This document shows, piece after piece, positions 17,497-25,739 of a stretch of 64,000 bases of DNA. Source of the DNA: Botryobacter ruber. Lineage in GTDB: Bacteria > Bacteroidota > Bacteroidia > Cytophagales > Hymenobacteraceae. The stretch spans positions 109,206 through 173,205 of the forward strand of contig NZ_QCZK02000053.1 of assembly GCF_003347595.2 (NCBI RefSeq). The letters are read 5' to 3'. The notes under the pieces are model-generated. The model ran no database searches and was not told the origin of the DNA. It saw only the letters and a program-made list of their open reading frames with translations. Every line of letters begins with the position of its first letter. The stretch's first letter is position 1. A program made the position numbers and the translations under genes.

Positions 17497-17823
17497 ATGA
17501 CCATTGAAGAAGCACAGGCCATAGTAGACTCCTGGATAAAAGAAAACGGCGTCCGTTATTTTAACGAGCTCACCAACATGGCCATTTTAACGGAAGAAGT
17601 GGGCGAAGTGGCCCGTATTATCTCGCGGCAGTACGGCGAGCAATCGTTTAAGGAAAGCGACAAGGGCAAACAACTGGCCGATGAACTGGCCGATGTGCTT
17701 TTTGTTGTGATCTGCCTGGCCAACCAGACCGGCGTAAACCTGACGGAGGCGCTGCAAAAAAACCTGGACAAGAAAACCGCCCGCGACAGCAAGCGGCACA
17801 AACAAAACGAAAAGCTGCAGTAA
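17497..17823 (+). CDS. MazG-like nucleotide pyrophosphohydrolase
   Basis: An all-alpha NTP pyrophosphatase, probably cleaving a (d)NTP to the monophosphate as a housecleaning or dUTPase-like activity. The metal-binding pair EEVGE (residues 28-32) and ELADVLF (61-67) is intact. The 108-residue length is that of single-domain MazG/RS21-C6-type enzymes. It may be co-transcribed with the barrel protein 17 bp upstream. It ends at a family A-based hairpin shared with the convergent comB gene. Confidence 0.85.
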   Translation: MTIEEAQAIVDSWIKENGVRYFNELTNMAILTEEVGEVARIISRQYGEQSFKESDKGKQLADELADVLFVVICLANQTGVNLTEALQKNLDKKTARDSKRHKQNEKLQ

Positions 17824-17838
17824 CAGGCTCAGCAATAT

Positions 17839-17918
17839 AAAAAAGTCTGCTGCACTTGCACCACCCGCCCCTGCAAAGAGGAGCAGAAGCTGTGGTGGCA
17901 GGTGCAGCAGACTTTTTT
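17839..17918. terminator. Bidirectional terminator built from two inverted family A units
   Basis: The left arm (17839-17864, starting with six A's then GTCTGCTGCAC) and the right arm (17892-17918, ending GTGCAGCAGAC then six T's) pair over about 25 bp with a small mismatch near GGCAGG/TTGC. It fills the 98-bp gap between the convergent mazG-like and comB genes and has U-tracts for both strands. The arms are family A units in opposite orientation, the clearest case of the repeat acting as a terminator stem. Confidence 0.85.
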
Positions 17919-17921
17919 ACG

Positions 17922-18647
17922 TTATACCAGCGTCGGGTTTGCTTTCAGGTCTACCAGTTTATCCTTTTTCCAGACAGGCAACACCTCAAACACATCGTGC
18001 TGCAGGCAAAACTCGATGTCGCGCTGTATGCCGAGGCGCTGCAGGCGGCGTACGTGCGAAGACTGCTGCAGGTAAGTTACTAAGTCTGCTTTGGCGGTCT
18101 GGTATAAATGAAGGGCAGCCAATGTGGCATCATTTTCAAAGGTAAACTGCTCCTGCAGCCGCTCGGTCAGTGCGCCGGCATACAGGGTATCTTCCAGGTT
18201 AAACATGCCTTTCCAGCCGGCACATACCACGATCACATCCAGGCCAAGCTCCTGCAGGTGCTGCGCTACCGTCTCCAGGTTCAGGAAAGCACCTATCACA
18301 ATCTCTTCTGCCGCTTCGGATAAGCGGATGGCGCGGGTGCCGTTGGTGGTGGTAATGGCAATGGTTCGTCCTTTGAGTTCGGGCACCATGTAGCTAAAAG
18401 GCGAATTCCCCAGGTCGAAACCTTCTGCTTTAATGCCGTCGCGCTCGGCTGCCGTCAGGCATCCTTTTTCTGAAAACGCCAGGCATTCGTCGAGTTGCAT
18501 CACCGGGTAAATATCGGCTGCGCCATGTGCAAAAGCCGTCACCATGGTCGAAGTGGCCCGCAGTATGTCCACCGCCACAACAGCTTTTCCTTTCAGGTCA
18601 TACAAACGTAACAGCTCCGGGCTGAAACAAACATCTATAGAAGGCAT
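17922..18647 (-). CDS. comB: 2-phosphosulfolactate phosphatase (ComB family)
   Basis: A Mg-dependent phosphatase of the ComB fold, which releases sulfolactate from 2-phospho-3-sulfolactate in archaeal coenzyme M synthesis. Family blocks VDILRATSTM (residues 26-35) and TTTNGTRAI (98-106) are intact, as is VVCAGWKGMFNLEDTLYAGAL. The 241-residue length is normal. Coenzyme M is not expected in Bacteroidota, so the physiological substrate (a sulfonate intermediate or something else) is open. No other sulfonate gene is nearby. A tandem heptamer array lies 6 bp upstream of its start. Confidence 0.85.
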   Translation of the reverse strand: MPSIDVCFSPELLRLYDLKGKAVVAVDILRATSTMVTAFAHGAADIYPVMQLDECLAFSEKGCLTAAERDGIKAEGFDLGNSPFSYMVPELKGRTIAITTTNGTRAIRLSEAAEEIVIGAFLNLETVAQHLQELGLDVIVVCAGWKGMFNLEDTLYAGALTERLQEQFTFENDATLAALHLYQTAKADLVTYLQQSSHVRRLQRLGIQRDIEFCLQHDVFEVLPVWKKDKLVDLKANPTLV

Positions 18648-18653
18648 TTTCTG

Positions 18654-18688
18654 GAGTTAAGAGTTATGAGTTAAGAGTTATGAGTTAT
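18654..18688. repeat. Tandem heptamer GAGTTAW x5
   Basis: Five head-to-tail copies of GAGTTAA or GAGTTAT directly upstream of the comB ATG, in the 61-bp gap after gcvT. Slippage could change the leader length of comB. Confidence 0.85.
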
Positions 18689-18708
18689 GAACGCTGTACA
18701 ACCAATAC

Positions 18709-19797
18709 CTATTGTTTTACAAACGGTGGCTTTACCACCTGTGCTTTCACGTCTTTGTTGCGCACGCGTACATAAATTTCGGTACCCGGTTTGCTGAATT
18801 CCTGCTTCACGTAACCCATCCCGATGCCCTTGCCTAACACCGGCGACATGGTACCGGAAGTTACTTCGCCTATCGCTTCACCGGCGGCATCTACCAGTTC
18901 GTAGTGCGCTCTTGGAATGGCCCGGTCTACCATCTCAAAGCCCACCAGCTTCCGGCTGACACCTGCTGCTTTCTGTGCTTTCAGGTTTTCGGAATTGGTA
19001 AACTCTTTGTCAAATTTGGTTATCCAGCCCAGGCCGGCTTCCAGGGGAGAGGTGGTGTCGTTGATGTCGTTGCCGTAGAGGCAGAAGCCCATTTCCAGGC
19101 GCAACGTATCGCGGGCTCCCAGGCCGATCGGCTTAATGCCAAAGGCTTTACCTGCTTCCATGATGGCTTCAAAAATAGGACGGGCATCCTCGTTCTTCAC
19201 ATAAATTTCGAAACCGCCGGCTCCGGTATAGCCTGTTGCAGAAATTATTACATGCTCCACACCGGCAAACGTACCTGTCTGAAAAGTATAATACGGCATG
19301 GCCGCCAGATCAACAGGTGTGAGAGATTGCAATGCTTCGGCTGCTTTGGGTCCCTGCACGGCAAAAAGCGAGGTCTGGTCGGAAATGTTTTCCAGCTCTA
19401 CTCCTTTGGTGTTGTATTTATTTACCCACGCCCAGTCTTTGTCGATGTTAGAGGCATTGACCACCAGCATGTACTCCTCCTGATTGAAGCGGTACACCAG
19501 CAGGTCGTCTACGATGCCTCCCTCCTCGTTCGGGAAGCAGGAATACTGCACTTTGCCATCGGTCAGTTTGGAGGCATCGTTGGAGGTAATCCGCTGAATC
19601 AGGTCCAGCGCCTGCGGCCCCCGTAGCATAAACTCGCCCATGTGGGATACATCAAAAATGCCTACGCCGTTTCGCACCGCATTGTGTTCTTCTATATCGG
19701 ATGAATACCGCACGGGCATGTTGTAGCCTGCAAAAGGCACCATTTTAGCGCCAAGTGCCTCGTGCACATCGTTTAACGCAATTTTCTTTAGTTCCAT
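18709..19797 (-). CDS. gcvT: Aminomethyltransferase, glycine cleavage T protein
   Basis: It transfers the methylene group from aminomethyl-lipoyl-GcvH to tetrahydrofolate with release of ammonia. Typical blocks are FAGYNMPVRY (residues 22-31), FDVSHMGEF (48-56), VNASNIDKD and TGYTGAGGFEIY. The 362-residue length is standard. It has its own exact minus-7 box (19829-19836). gcvH, gcvP and lpd are not adjacent, as is common in Bacteroidota. comB follows 61 bp downstream on the same strand and may be co-transcribed. Confidence 0.96.
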   Translation of the reverse strand: MELKKIALNDVHEALGAKMVPFAGYNMPVRYSSDIEEHNAVRNGVGIFDVSHMGEFMLRGPQALDLIQRITSNDASKLTDGKVQYSCFPNEEGGIVDDLLVYRFNQEEYMLVVNASNIDKDWAWVNKYNTKGVELENISDQTSLFAVQGPKAAEALQSLTPVDLAAMPYYTFQTGTFAGVEHVIISATGYTGAGGFEIYVKNEDARPIFEAIMEAGKAFGIKPIGLGARDTLRLEMGFCLYGNDINDTTSPLEAGLGWITKFDKEFTNSENLKAQKAAGVSRKLVGFEMVDRAIPRAHYELVDAAGEAIGEVTSGTMSPVLGKGIGMGYVKQEFSKPGTEIYVRVRNKDVKAQVVKPPFVKQ

Positions 19798-19828
19798 TGT
19801 TCAGTCGCCGGGTCAGGTGGCGGCGTGG

Positions 19829-19836
19829 CAAAATTA
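19829..19836 (-). promoter_or_regulatory. Minus-7 box of gcvT
   Basis: TAATTTTG on the minus strand, exact TAnnTTTG, 31 nt before the gcvT ATG. The rest of the 356-bp gap 19798-20153 shows no gene or repeat I can support. Confidence 0.6.
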
Positions 19837-20153
19837 AGGAATTAAAACCGCTTCCGGAATTTTATTCCCAAAACCTGCTCGCCTGCCGTCCCTCCCCCAG
19901 CCTTCCTTCCGGCACCTTTCACAGCCGAAACGGAAAGCGACAACTTTTTTCCAACCAAAAAATCTCATTTGCGTATACGGTGGAGTTACGCTATATCCGG
20001 ATAAAAATGACTTGTAGAACGATCGCTTTTCCCACACCAGATGTACCCGATTACAAAGCAAAAGCAGCCTTATACTGGCTTTTTTCAGGCTTTTCCTGTT
20101 TATTCGCTTAGAAACACTTTCAGCACCCTACACGCCCCAGGTACCTCTTATTA

Positions 20154-21617
20154 ATGAAATTATCTGTTAAGCTATTTGCCGGGTTTGTTCTCATCTCGGT
20201 TCTTTTTACTGCTGTTGCGCTGGTTAACTTTAAACTCTCGGAAGATGTGATTGACAATACCAAGTGGGTATCGCAGTCGCAGGTAACGGTGCGGAGCTCG
20301 GCTTCGCTGCAGCGGAACATTATTGACATGGAGACCGGCTTACGCGGGTACCTGCTCAACCAGAACGAAACGTTCCTGGAGCCTTACAGAACCGCAAAAG
20401 AGCAGCTGCCCGGGCTGTTCAAGGAAATTAAGAGTTATGCCACCAATGTTCCGGAACAATCTAAAAAGCTGGATGCCATTGTACGGATGCAGCAGGACTG
20501 GCAGTACAAGTACGCCGAACCGCTTATTACGCTCCGCCGCCTCGACACGCTCGACAATGTACAAACCCAGTACGACCTGATGGTAGACAGCATGATTATG
20601 GGCGAAAAAATATTGATGGACTCGATCCGGGTGGCTTTCAGCGATTTCAATTCCTACGAATACAAACTGCGGGCAGAGCGGCACAACCGCCTGATCGAAA
20701 GTATAGACAATACGCGCCGTGTTTCCACCGTTCTTACTATCATCTCCGTCATTCTAGGCTTAGGCTGGGCCTATTACATCACGCGGCTTATCACCAACCG
20801 GATTGTAAAAATGGTATCGCTGGCCGACAGGATCTCGCGGGGGGAATACAAAACCCAGATCATCGATACCTCCCACGATGAACTTAGCCAGCTTTCGCGG
20901 TCGCTTAACCGGATGTCGGCCACCATCGACGAGACCTTTACGGAACTGGACAAGAAAAACAAGGAGCTCGACCAGTTTGCGTATGTGGTTTCGCACGACT
21001 TAAAGGCCCCGCTTCGCGGCATCGAAGTGGCTTCGCGCTGGGTAGAGGAAGACATGGGGAAAGAGCTGCCGCCAAACATACAGGAGTACCTGATGATGAT
21101 GCGCGTGCGCGTGCACCGCATGGAAAACCTGATAAACGGTATTTTAGCCGTTGCCCGTATAGGCAGGACAGCCCAGATCGAGGAGCCTGTTGATGTAAAC
21201 CAGCTGCTTTCCGAGATTTCGGATATGGTTGCCCCGCCTCCCGGATTTAAAATAGAAGTGCAGGACAACATGCCGGTTCTCAACACCGTTAAGGTAGAGC
21301 TGCAACAGGTTTTTTCAAACTTAATCAGCAATGCCATTAAGTACCATGACAAGAACGAGGGCCTGATTACCGTCACCCACCACGAAACAGAGCAATTTCA
21401 TGTGTTCGCTGTTTCCGATGATGGTCCGGGCATTGATCCTGCTTATCATGAGCGCATTTTTGTTATCTTTCAGACGCTCCAGGAGCGTGATGCTGTAGAG
21501 AGTACAGGTGTGGGATTAGCCATCGTAAAAAAAATTATTGAGCGGCAGGGCGGCTCCATTTGGGTTAATTCCAAGCTAAACGAAGGTTCGACGTTTACCT
21601 TTACCTGGCCAAAATAA
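20154..21617 (+). CDS. CHASE3-type sensor histidine kinase
   Basis: An inner-membrane two-component sensor. Membrane helices at about 7-26 and 190-210 flank a periplasmic helical CHASE3-like domain (METGLRGYLLNQNETFLEPY, 59-78). A HAMP linker (about 211-265) follows, then a HisKA domain with phospho-acceptor His281 in SHDLKAPLRG, and the catalytic domain with N-box (about 386-398), DDGPGI (422-427) and TGVGLAI (451-457). The kinase core resembles phytochrome-like kinases. The receiver-only gene starts 49 bp downstream and is the likely phosphorylation partner. The stimulus is unknown. Confidence 0.92.
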   Translation: MKLSVKLFAGFVLISVLFTAVALVNFKLSEDVIDNTKWVSQSQVTVRSSASLQRNIIDMETGLRGYLLNQNETFLEPYRTAKEQLPGLFKEIKSYATNVPEQSKKLDAIVRMQQDWQYKYAEPLITLRRLDTLDNVQTQYDLMVDSMIMGEKILMDSIRVAFSDFNSYEYKLRAERHNRLIESIDNTRRVSTVLTIISVILGLGWAYYITRLITNRIVKMVSLADRISRGEYKTQIIDTSHDELSQLSRSLNRMSATIDETFTELDKKNKELDQFAYVVSHDLKAPLRGIEVASRWVEEDMGKELPPNIQEYLMMMRVRVHRMENLINGILAVARIGRTAQIEEPVDVNQLLSEISDMVAPPPGFKIEVQDNMPVLNTVKVELQQVFSNLISNAIKYHDKNEGLITVTHHETEQFHVFAVSDDGPGIDPAYHERIFVIFQTLQERDAVESTGVGLAIVKKIIERQGGSIWVNSKLNEGSTFTFTWPK

Positions 21618-21639
21618 TAGCATAAACGAATATTTTTCT

Positions 21640-21647
21640 TAATTTTG
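21640..21647 (+). promoter_or_regulatory. Minus-7 box before the receiver gene
   Basis: TAATTTTG, exact TAnnTTTG, 19 nt before the ATG at 21667. It would let the response regulator be made independently of the kinase gene. Confidence 0.6.
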
Positions 21648-21666
21648 TCTAAACTGACTTTTTTAT

Positions 21667-22101
21667 ATGAGTAAAGATTTAGTTAATATCCTCCTTGTTG
21701 AGGATGACTATCTGGATATAATGAATGTGGAGCGGGAACTGAAGAAGATAGGCATTGCCTACCCTATTCATGTGGCCCGCAATGGTAGAGAAGCACTTAA
21801 CATGTTACGGGGCGACGGGGTGCCCAAAATTTCGCCTGCACCCAGCGTCATTCTGCTGGATATCAACATGCCTAAAATGAACGGGCTGGAATTCCTGGCG
21901 GAGCTGCGGCATGAACCGGAGTTCAGTCATATTCCGGTGTTCATCATGACCACCTCCAACGAAGAAACCGATCGTTTTGAAGCACAGCGCCTGAATGTAG
22001 CCGGCTATATTGTAAAACCACTGTCATTCGACAGTTTTGAGAAAAGTCACTCTTCCCTCGATAGCTTCAGCCTTTTCCTTGATCTGATAAAACTAAAGTA
22101 G
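21667..22101 (+). CDS. Single-domain response regulator (Rcp1-like receiver)
   Basis: A stand-alone CheY-like receiver with no output domain. Acidic pocket VEDDYLD (11-17), phospho-acceptor Asp65 in ILLDINMPKMNG, Thr in IMTTSNEE and Lys in YIVKPLSFDSF are all in place. The 144-residue length and the MNVERELKKIG helix fit the Rcp1 group that pairs with phytochrome-like kinases. It is probably phosphorylated by the kinase 49 bp upstream; the output target is unknown. Confidence 0.92.
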   Translation: MSKDLVNILLVEDDYLDIMNVERELKKIGIAYPIHVARNGREALNMLRGDGVPKISPAPSVILLDINMPKMNGLEFLAELRHEPEFSHIPVFIMTTSNEETDRFEAQRLNVAGYIVKPLSFDSFEKSHSSLDSFSLFLDLIKLK

Positions 22102-22131
22102 CACCTGCCCCTTCCCGAAGGGCCAGGTGCT
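22100..22131. terminator. Hairpin between convergent genes
   Basis: Arms 22100-22114 and 22117-22131 pair at 14 of 15 positions, and the stem takes in the last two bases of the receiver stop codon. It lies between the receiver (+) and rnhB (-). It has no U-tract, so termination may depend on the stable GC stem or on Rho. Confidence 0.6.
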
Positions 22132-22141
22132 GCAGGTACAG

Positions 22142-22729
22142 CTACTGCTCTTTGGGCAACAACGTGAACGAATGCCGGTGAAATTCCGAAGCACCGTGTA
22201 CTGCAATGGCAGTGCGGTGCTGCTTAGTAGGATATCCTGCATTCTTCTCCCATCCATAATACCGGTACTGCTGCCCTAACCTGCACATCAGTTCGTCGCG
22301 GTGCGTCTTGGCCAGCACCGATGCCGCCGCAATCGTCAGGTACTTGCTGTCGCCTTTTACGATGCAGGCATGCGGCGTTTCCTTAAAGCTTTTAAACCGG
22401 TTCCCGTCGATTATCAGATATTCCGGTTGCAGCTGCAAGCCCTCCAGCGCCCGGTGCATGGCCAGAAAGGTTGCCTGCAGAATGTTTATCTCATCAATTT
22501 CCGCCGGACTCGCTTCGCCCACAGCCCAGGCCACGGCATCGCGGCAAATCTCCTCCCGCAACATCTCCCGCTGCTTTATGCTCAGCGCCTTCGAATCTGT
22601 TAAAACAGCGTGTTTGTAATCAGGCGGCAGAATGACAGCCGCAGCCACCACCGGACCAGCCAGGCATCCTCTGCCTGCTTCGTCCACACCGGCTTCCAGG
22701 AGGAGCCCGCTATAGTTTGGTAAAAGCAT
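22142..22729 (-). CDS. rnhB: Ribonuclease HII
   Basis: It cuts RNA in RNA-DNA hybrids, including single ribonucleotides in DNA. The active-site block GVDEAGRGCLAGPVVAAAV (from about residue 14) carries the first Asp-Glu pair. The second conserved Asp is in LIIDGNRF (near 108), and KGDSKYLTIAAASVLAKTHRD follows. The 195-residue length is normal. No close promoter match is seen. Its upstream gap holds a family A unit and a family B element that separate it from prfB. Confidence 0.95.
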   Translation of the reverse strand: MLLPNYSGLLLEAGVDEAGRGCLAGPVVAAAVILPPDYKHAVLTDSKALSIKQREMLREEICRDAVAWAVGEASPAEIDEINILQATFLAMHRALEGLQLQPEYLIIDGNRFKSFKETPHACIVKGDSKYLTIAAASVLAKTHRDELMCRLGQQYRYYGWEKNAGYPTKQHRTAIAVHGASEFHRHSFTLLPKEQ

Positions 22730-22765
22730 GATTATTCTGGTTGAATAGCTGAAAGTATAGCCATT

Positions 22766-22796
22766 GGAGCAGCAGTGGCTGTTGTGGCAGGAGCAG
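22766..22796 (-). repeat. Family A repeat unit next to family B
   Basis: A unit of the form GGAGCAGCAG-TGGCTGTTGTGGCAG-GAGCAG. Five bases separate it from the family B inverted end starting at 22802; the same A-beside-B arrangement recurs at 31.5 kb and 39.2 kb. Confidence 0.75.
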
Positions 22797-22801
22797 ACAA
22801 A

Positions 22802-22911
22802 TTGTCTGAATCACGGATTTACAGGATTTCACGGATTTCACGGATAATTTTTCAAAACCCTGAAAAAAATCTGTGAAATCCATTAATCCATTAAATCCGT
22901 GATTCAGACAA
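22802..22911. repeat. Family B inverted-repeat element
   Basis: Perfect 20-bp inverted ends (22802-22821 and 22892-22911, TTGTCTGAATCACGGATTTA type) enclose about 70 bp with tandem CACGGATTT steps. It ends 4 bp before the prfB stop codon, so it sits directly at that gene's 3' end. Confidence 0.85.
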
Positions 22912-22915
22912 ATTC

Positions 22916-23996
22916 CTACGCCTCCTGCATCAGGTAGGCTTTAATGTATTCATCCAGGTCGCCGTCGAGCACGCTTTGTACGTCGGTGCGTTCTACGCCG
23001 GTTCTTACGTCTTTGATGAGTTTGTAAGGGTGCAGCACGTAGTTGCGGATCTGGGAACCGAAGTCGATGCGCTTTTTGGTGCTTTCGATGCGGTCGCGTT
23101 CGGCGTTTCGTTTTTCTACTTCTATCTGGTAGAGCCTGGACTTGAGCATCCGGATGGCGTGCTCCTTGTTCATGAGCTGCGAACGTTCTATCTGGCACTC
23201 AATCACAATACCCGAAGGTTTGTGCTTCAGGCGCACCGCCGTCTCCACTTTGTTCACGTTCTGGCCACCGGCTCCTCCTGAGCGGAAAGTATCCCATTCG
23301 ATGTCGCTTGGATTAACCTCGATATTGATGGTATCATCTACTACCGGGTAGGCAAAAATGGAGGCGAAGGAGGTATGGCGACGGCCACCGGAGTCGAAAG
23401 GCGAGATACGCACGAGGCGGTGCACACCAATTTCAGACTTGAGATAGCCGTAGGCAAAATCGCCGGTAATTTCGAGCGTGGCGGATTTAATACCCGCTCC
23501 ATCGCCGGGCTGGTAGTTAAGCTGCTTTACACCAAAATTGTGCGACTCGGCCCACATGATGTACATGCGCATGAGGATTTCGGCCCAGTCCTGGCTCTCG
23601 GTACCGCCTGCACCCGGGTTTATCTCGATGATGGCGCTTAGCTGGTCTTCTTCGCCGCTCAGCATGCGCTTAAACTCCAGCTGCTCTACGGCCTCCTCTG
23701 CCTTCCTGTACTCTTCTTTGATATCCTCCTCGCTTACTTCACCCTCTTTGTAAAAATCGAATAATACCTCGAAGTCGGCCATGGCTTTGGCGGCTTCGTC
23801 GTAGGCATCGGTCCACATTTTTACGGACTGGATTTCCTTCAGCACTTTTTCAGCTGCTTTCGGGTCGTCCCAGAAGTCGGGAGCAGTGGTTTGTAGCTCG
23901 GTTTCTGTTACCTGTTGTTTCTTTGTATCGTAGTCAAAGGAACCTCCTCAAGGCTTCAACACGTGCCTTTAAATCTTTTACTTGTTCGGTTGTCAT
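22916..23996 (-). CDS. prfB: Peptide chain release factor 2, with programmed +1 frameshift
   Basis: Terminates translation at UGA and UAA. The gene is split: ATG at 23996, 20 codons to an in-frame TGA at 23934-23936, then the remaining frame to 22916. The junction has a Shine-Dalgarno-like AGGAGG (23943-23948) six bases before CTT-TGA-C, the classic prfB slip site, so ribosomes shift +1 and read GAC. The product is 359 residues. It has the SPF anticodon tripeptide (VRISPFDSGG) and the GGQ catalytic motif in RSGGAGGQNVNKVET. RF2 level controls its own synthesis at the slip site. It lies downstream of the ilvE operon terminator. Confidence 0.96.
23934..23948 (-). promoter_or_regulatory. prfB recoding site
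   Basis: On the minus strand AGGAGG-TTC-CTT-TGA, followed by C. This has the internal SD-like element, slippery CUU and UGA stop with following C known from prfB genes. It is an autoregulatory +1 frameshift signal. Confidence 0.95.
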
Positions 23997-24030
23997 ATTT
24001 CTTTTTTGTTGCTGATGCTTATAAAAAAGG

Positions 24031-24072
24031 CAAATGCTGAAGCATAAACACAGGCTTATACTTCAGCATTTG
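24031..24072 (-). terminator. Terminator after ilvE
   Basis: A 12-bp perfect stem (24031-24042 with 24061-24072) followed on the minus strand by TTATAAGC-type bases and a run of T's (CCTTTTTTAT). It lies 15 bp past the ilvE stop and closes the six-gene plsC-to-ilvE unit. Confidence 0.8.
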
Positions 24073-24087
24073 CGAATGTGTTATTTA

Positions 24088-25161
24088 CTACAGCGTCAGC
24101 CTGTACACCCAGTTATGGGGATCAGGCGCCTGGGCCGTTCTGATTTTGTCGAGTTCTGCACCAATGGCATTGGAGATAGTACGCTCCTGTACAGGAGGCA
24201 GCTCCATATCTTCACCATTGTAGTGAATGAGTGCGATCTGCGAAATGATGGCAGCCGTACCGGTACCAAACGCTTCCTGCAGTTTGCCTGCCTTGTAGGC
24301 CTGCGCCACTTCTTCTACCGACACCTTGCGCTCCTCTACTTTGAAGCCCAGGTCACGGGCTACCTGCAGCACACTGTCGCGGGTAATGCCGTGCAGGATG
24401 CTGGTGCTCAGGCTTGGCGTCACCAGCACGTTGTCGATCACAAACATCACGTTCATGGTACCTGATTCCTCCACGTACTTGTGCTCTTTGGCATCGGTCC
24501 AGATAAGTTGGTCGTAGCCCTGCTGCTGCATGCGGCGGGTTGGATACAACGCAGCGGCATAGTTACCTGCCGCCTTGGCAAATCCGGCGCCACCTTCTGC
24601 CGAGCGCACATAGGTCGTCTCCACGGCTACTTTTACAGGCACATCGTAGTAGGCGCCTACCGGGCCCGTGATAATCAAAAATTTATAGGTTAAGGATGGT
24701 CTAACGCCGATAAAGTCGTCGGTGGCAAACATCAGCGGACGGATGTAGAGCGAACGTCCTTTGCCGATCGGCACCCAATCCGCATCCACGCGCAGCAGTT
24801 GCTCCAGGCCCTGCATAAACAGTTCCTCCGGCAGTTCCGGCATACACAGGCGCTCGGCCGAAGCATTCAGGCGGCGCAGGTTTGCCAGCGGACGGAACAG
24901 CAGAATATCGCCGCTTTCTTCGCGATACGCCTTCATGCCTTCGAAAATGGCCTGGCCGTAATGCAGCGACGAGGTAGCCGGGCTCAGCTCCATGGTACCA
25001 TAAGGTACCACCTGCGGCTCCTGCCAGGCACCATCTTTATAATCGACCACAAACATGTGGTCAGAAAAAGTTTTCCCGAACTGAAGGTGATCAAAGTCTA
25101 CCTCCGAAATACGTGATTGCGCAGCACGTGTAACTGGGATATTTAACATGTGTACTGACAT
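24088..25161 (-). CDS. ilvE: Branched-chain amino acid aminotransferase
   Basis: A PLP enzyme, fold type IV, that exchanges amino groups between glutamate and the Val/Leu/Ile keto acids. The PLP lysine is Lys196 in GFAKAAGNYAA. EESGTMNVMFV and SILHGITRDSV are the class blocks that bind cofactor and substrate. The 357-residue length matches the longer BCAT type. It starts 29 bp after the adenosyltransferase gene and appears to be the last gene of the operon. The link of its function to the genes before it is not obvious. Confidence 0.95.
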   Translation of the reverse strand: MSVHMLNIPVTRAAQSRISEVDFDHLQFGKTFSDHMFVVDYKDGAWQEPQVVPYGTMELSPATSSLHYGQAIFEGMKAYREESGDILLFRPLANLRRLNASAERLCMPELPEELFMQGLEQLLRVDADWVPIGKGRSLYIRPLMFATDDFIGVRPSLTYKFLIITGPVGAYYDVPVKVAVETTYVRSAEGGAGFAKAAGNYAAALYPTRRMQQQGYDQLIWTDAKEHKYVEESGTMNVMFVIDNVLVTPSLSTSILHGITRDSVLQVARDLGFKVEERKVSVEEVAQAYKAGKLQEAFGTGTAAIISQIALIHYNGEDMELPPVQERTISNAIGAELDKIRTAQAPDPHNWVYRLTL

Positions 25162-25190
25162 GGTTACTCTATTATTGCTGTTTTGGGTGT

Positions 25191-25739
25191 TTACATTCTT
25201 GGCTTCCAGGCTACTTCCTCTGCCTGTAACTCATACGTCATTTTACGGCAAAGGGCAAACAGGTAGTCTGAGAGGCGGTTAAGGTACTTTATTATCAGCT
25301 CATCTACAAACGATTCTTCCTGAAGTCGTATCACGAGCCGCTCGGCACGGCGGCAAACACACCGCGCCACATGGCAAAACGACACCGACTGGTGCCCGCC
25401 CGGCAGCACAAAAGCCCGCAACGGAGGTACTTCTGCGGTCATTTTATCGATTTCCTGTTCCAGCAGCACCACATCCTCCTCGTGCAGATCCGGAATTTTC
25501 ATTTTCGATTTTTCGGGATCAGACGCCAGCGAAGAGCCAATGGTAAACAGCCGGTCCTGTATCTCTTTCAGGAAATCCGCCCGCACCTTGTTTACCTCCT
25601 GGTCGCGCACCAGCCCTACATACGCGTTCAGCTCATCCACAGTACCATACGACTCAATCCGCAAATGAGATTTCGCAACGCGGGTGCCGCCAATCAGCGA
25701 TGTAGTGCCTTTATCACCTGTTTTGGTGTATATCTTCAT
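25191..25739 (-). CDS. Cob(I)alamin adenosyltransferase, PduO type
   Basis: It transfers the adenosyl group of ATP to cob(I)alamin to make coenzyme B12. The N-terminal KIYTKTGDKGTTSLIGG block binds ATP; RIESYGTVDELNAYVG and the CRRAERLV helix follow, as in the PduO/MMAB family. The 182-residue length is normal. The gene overlaps the ABC ATPase gene by 26 bp. Its product should serve a B12 enzyme such as methylmalonyl-CoA mutase, whose chaperone MeaB is encoded at 35.6 kb. Confidence 0.93.
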   Translation of the reverse strand: MKIYTKTGDKGTTSLIGGTRVAKSHLRIESYGTVDELNAYVGLVRDQEVNKVRADFLKEIQDRLFTIGSSLASDPEKSKMKIPDLHEEDVVLLEQEIDKMTAEVPPLRAFVLPGGHQSVSFCHVARCVCRRAERLVIRLQEESFVDELIIKYLNRLSDYLFALCRKMTYELQAEEVAWKPRM

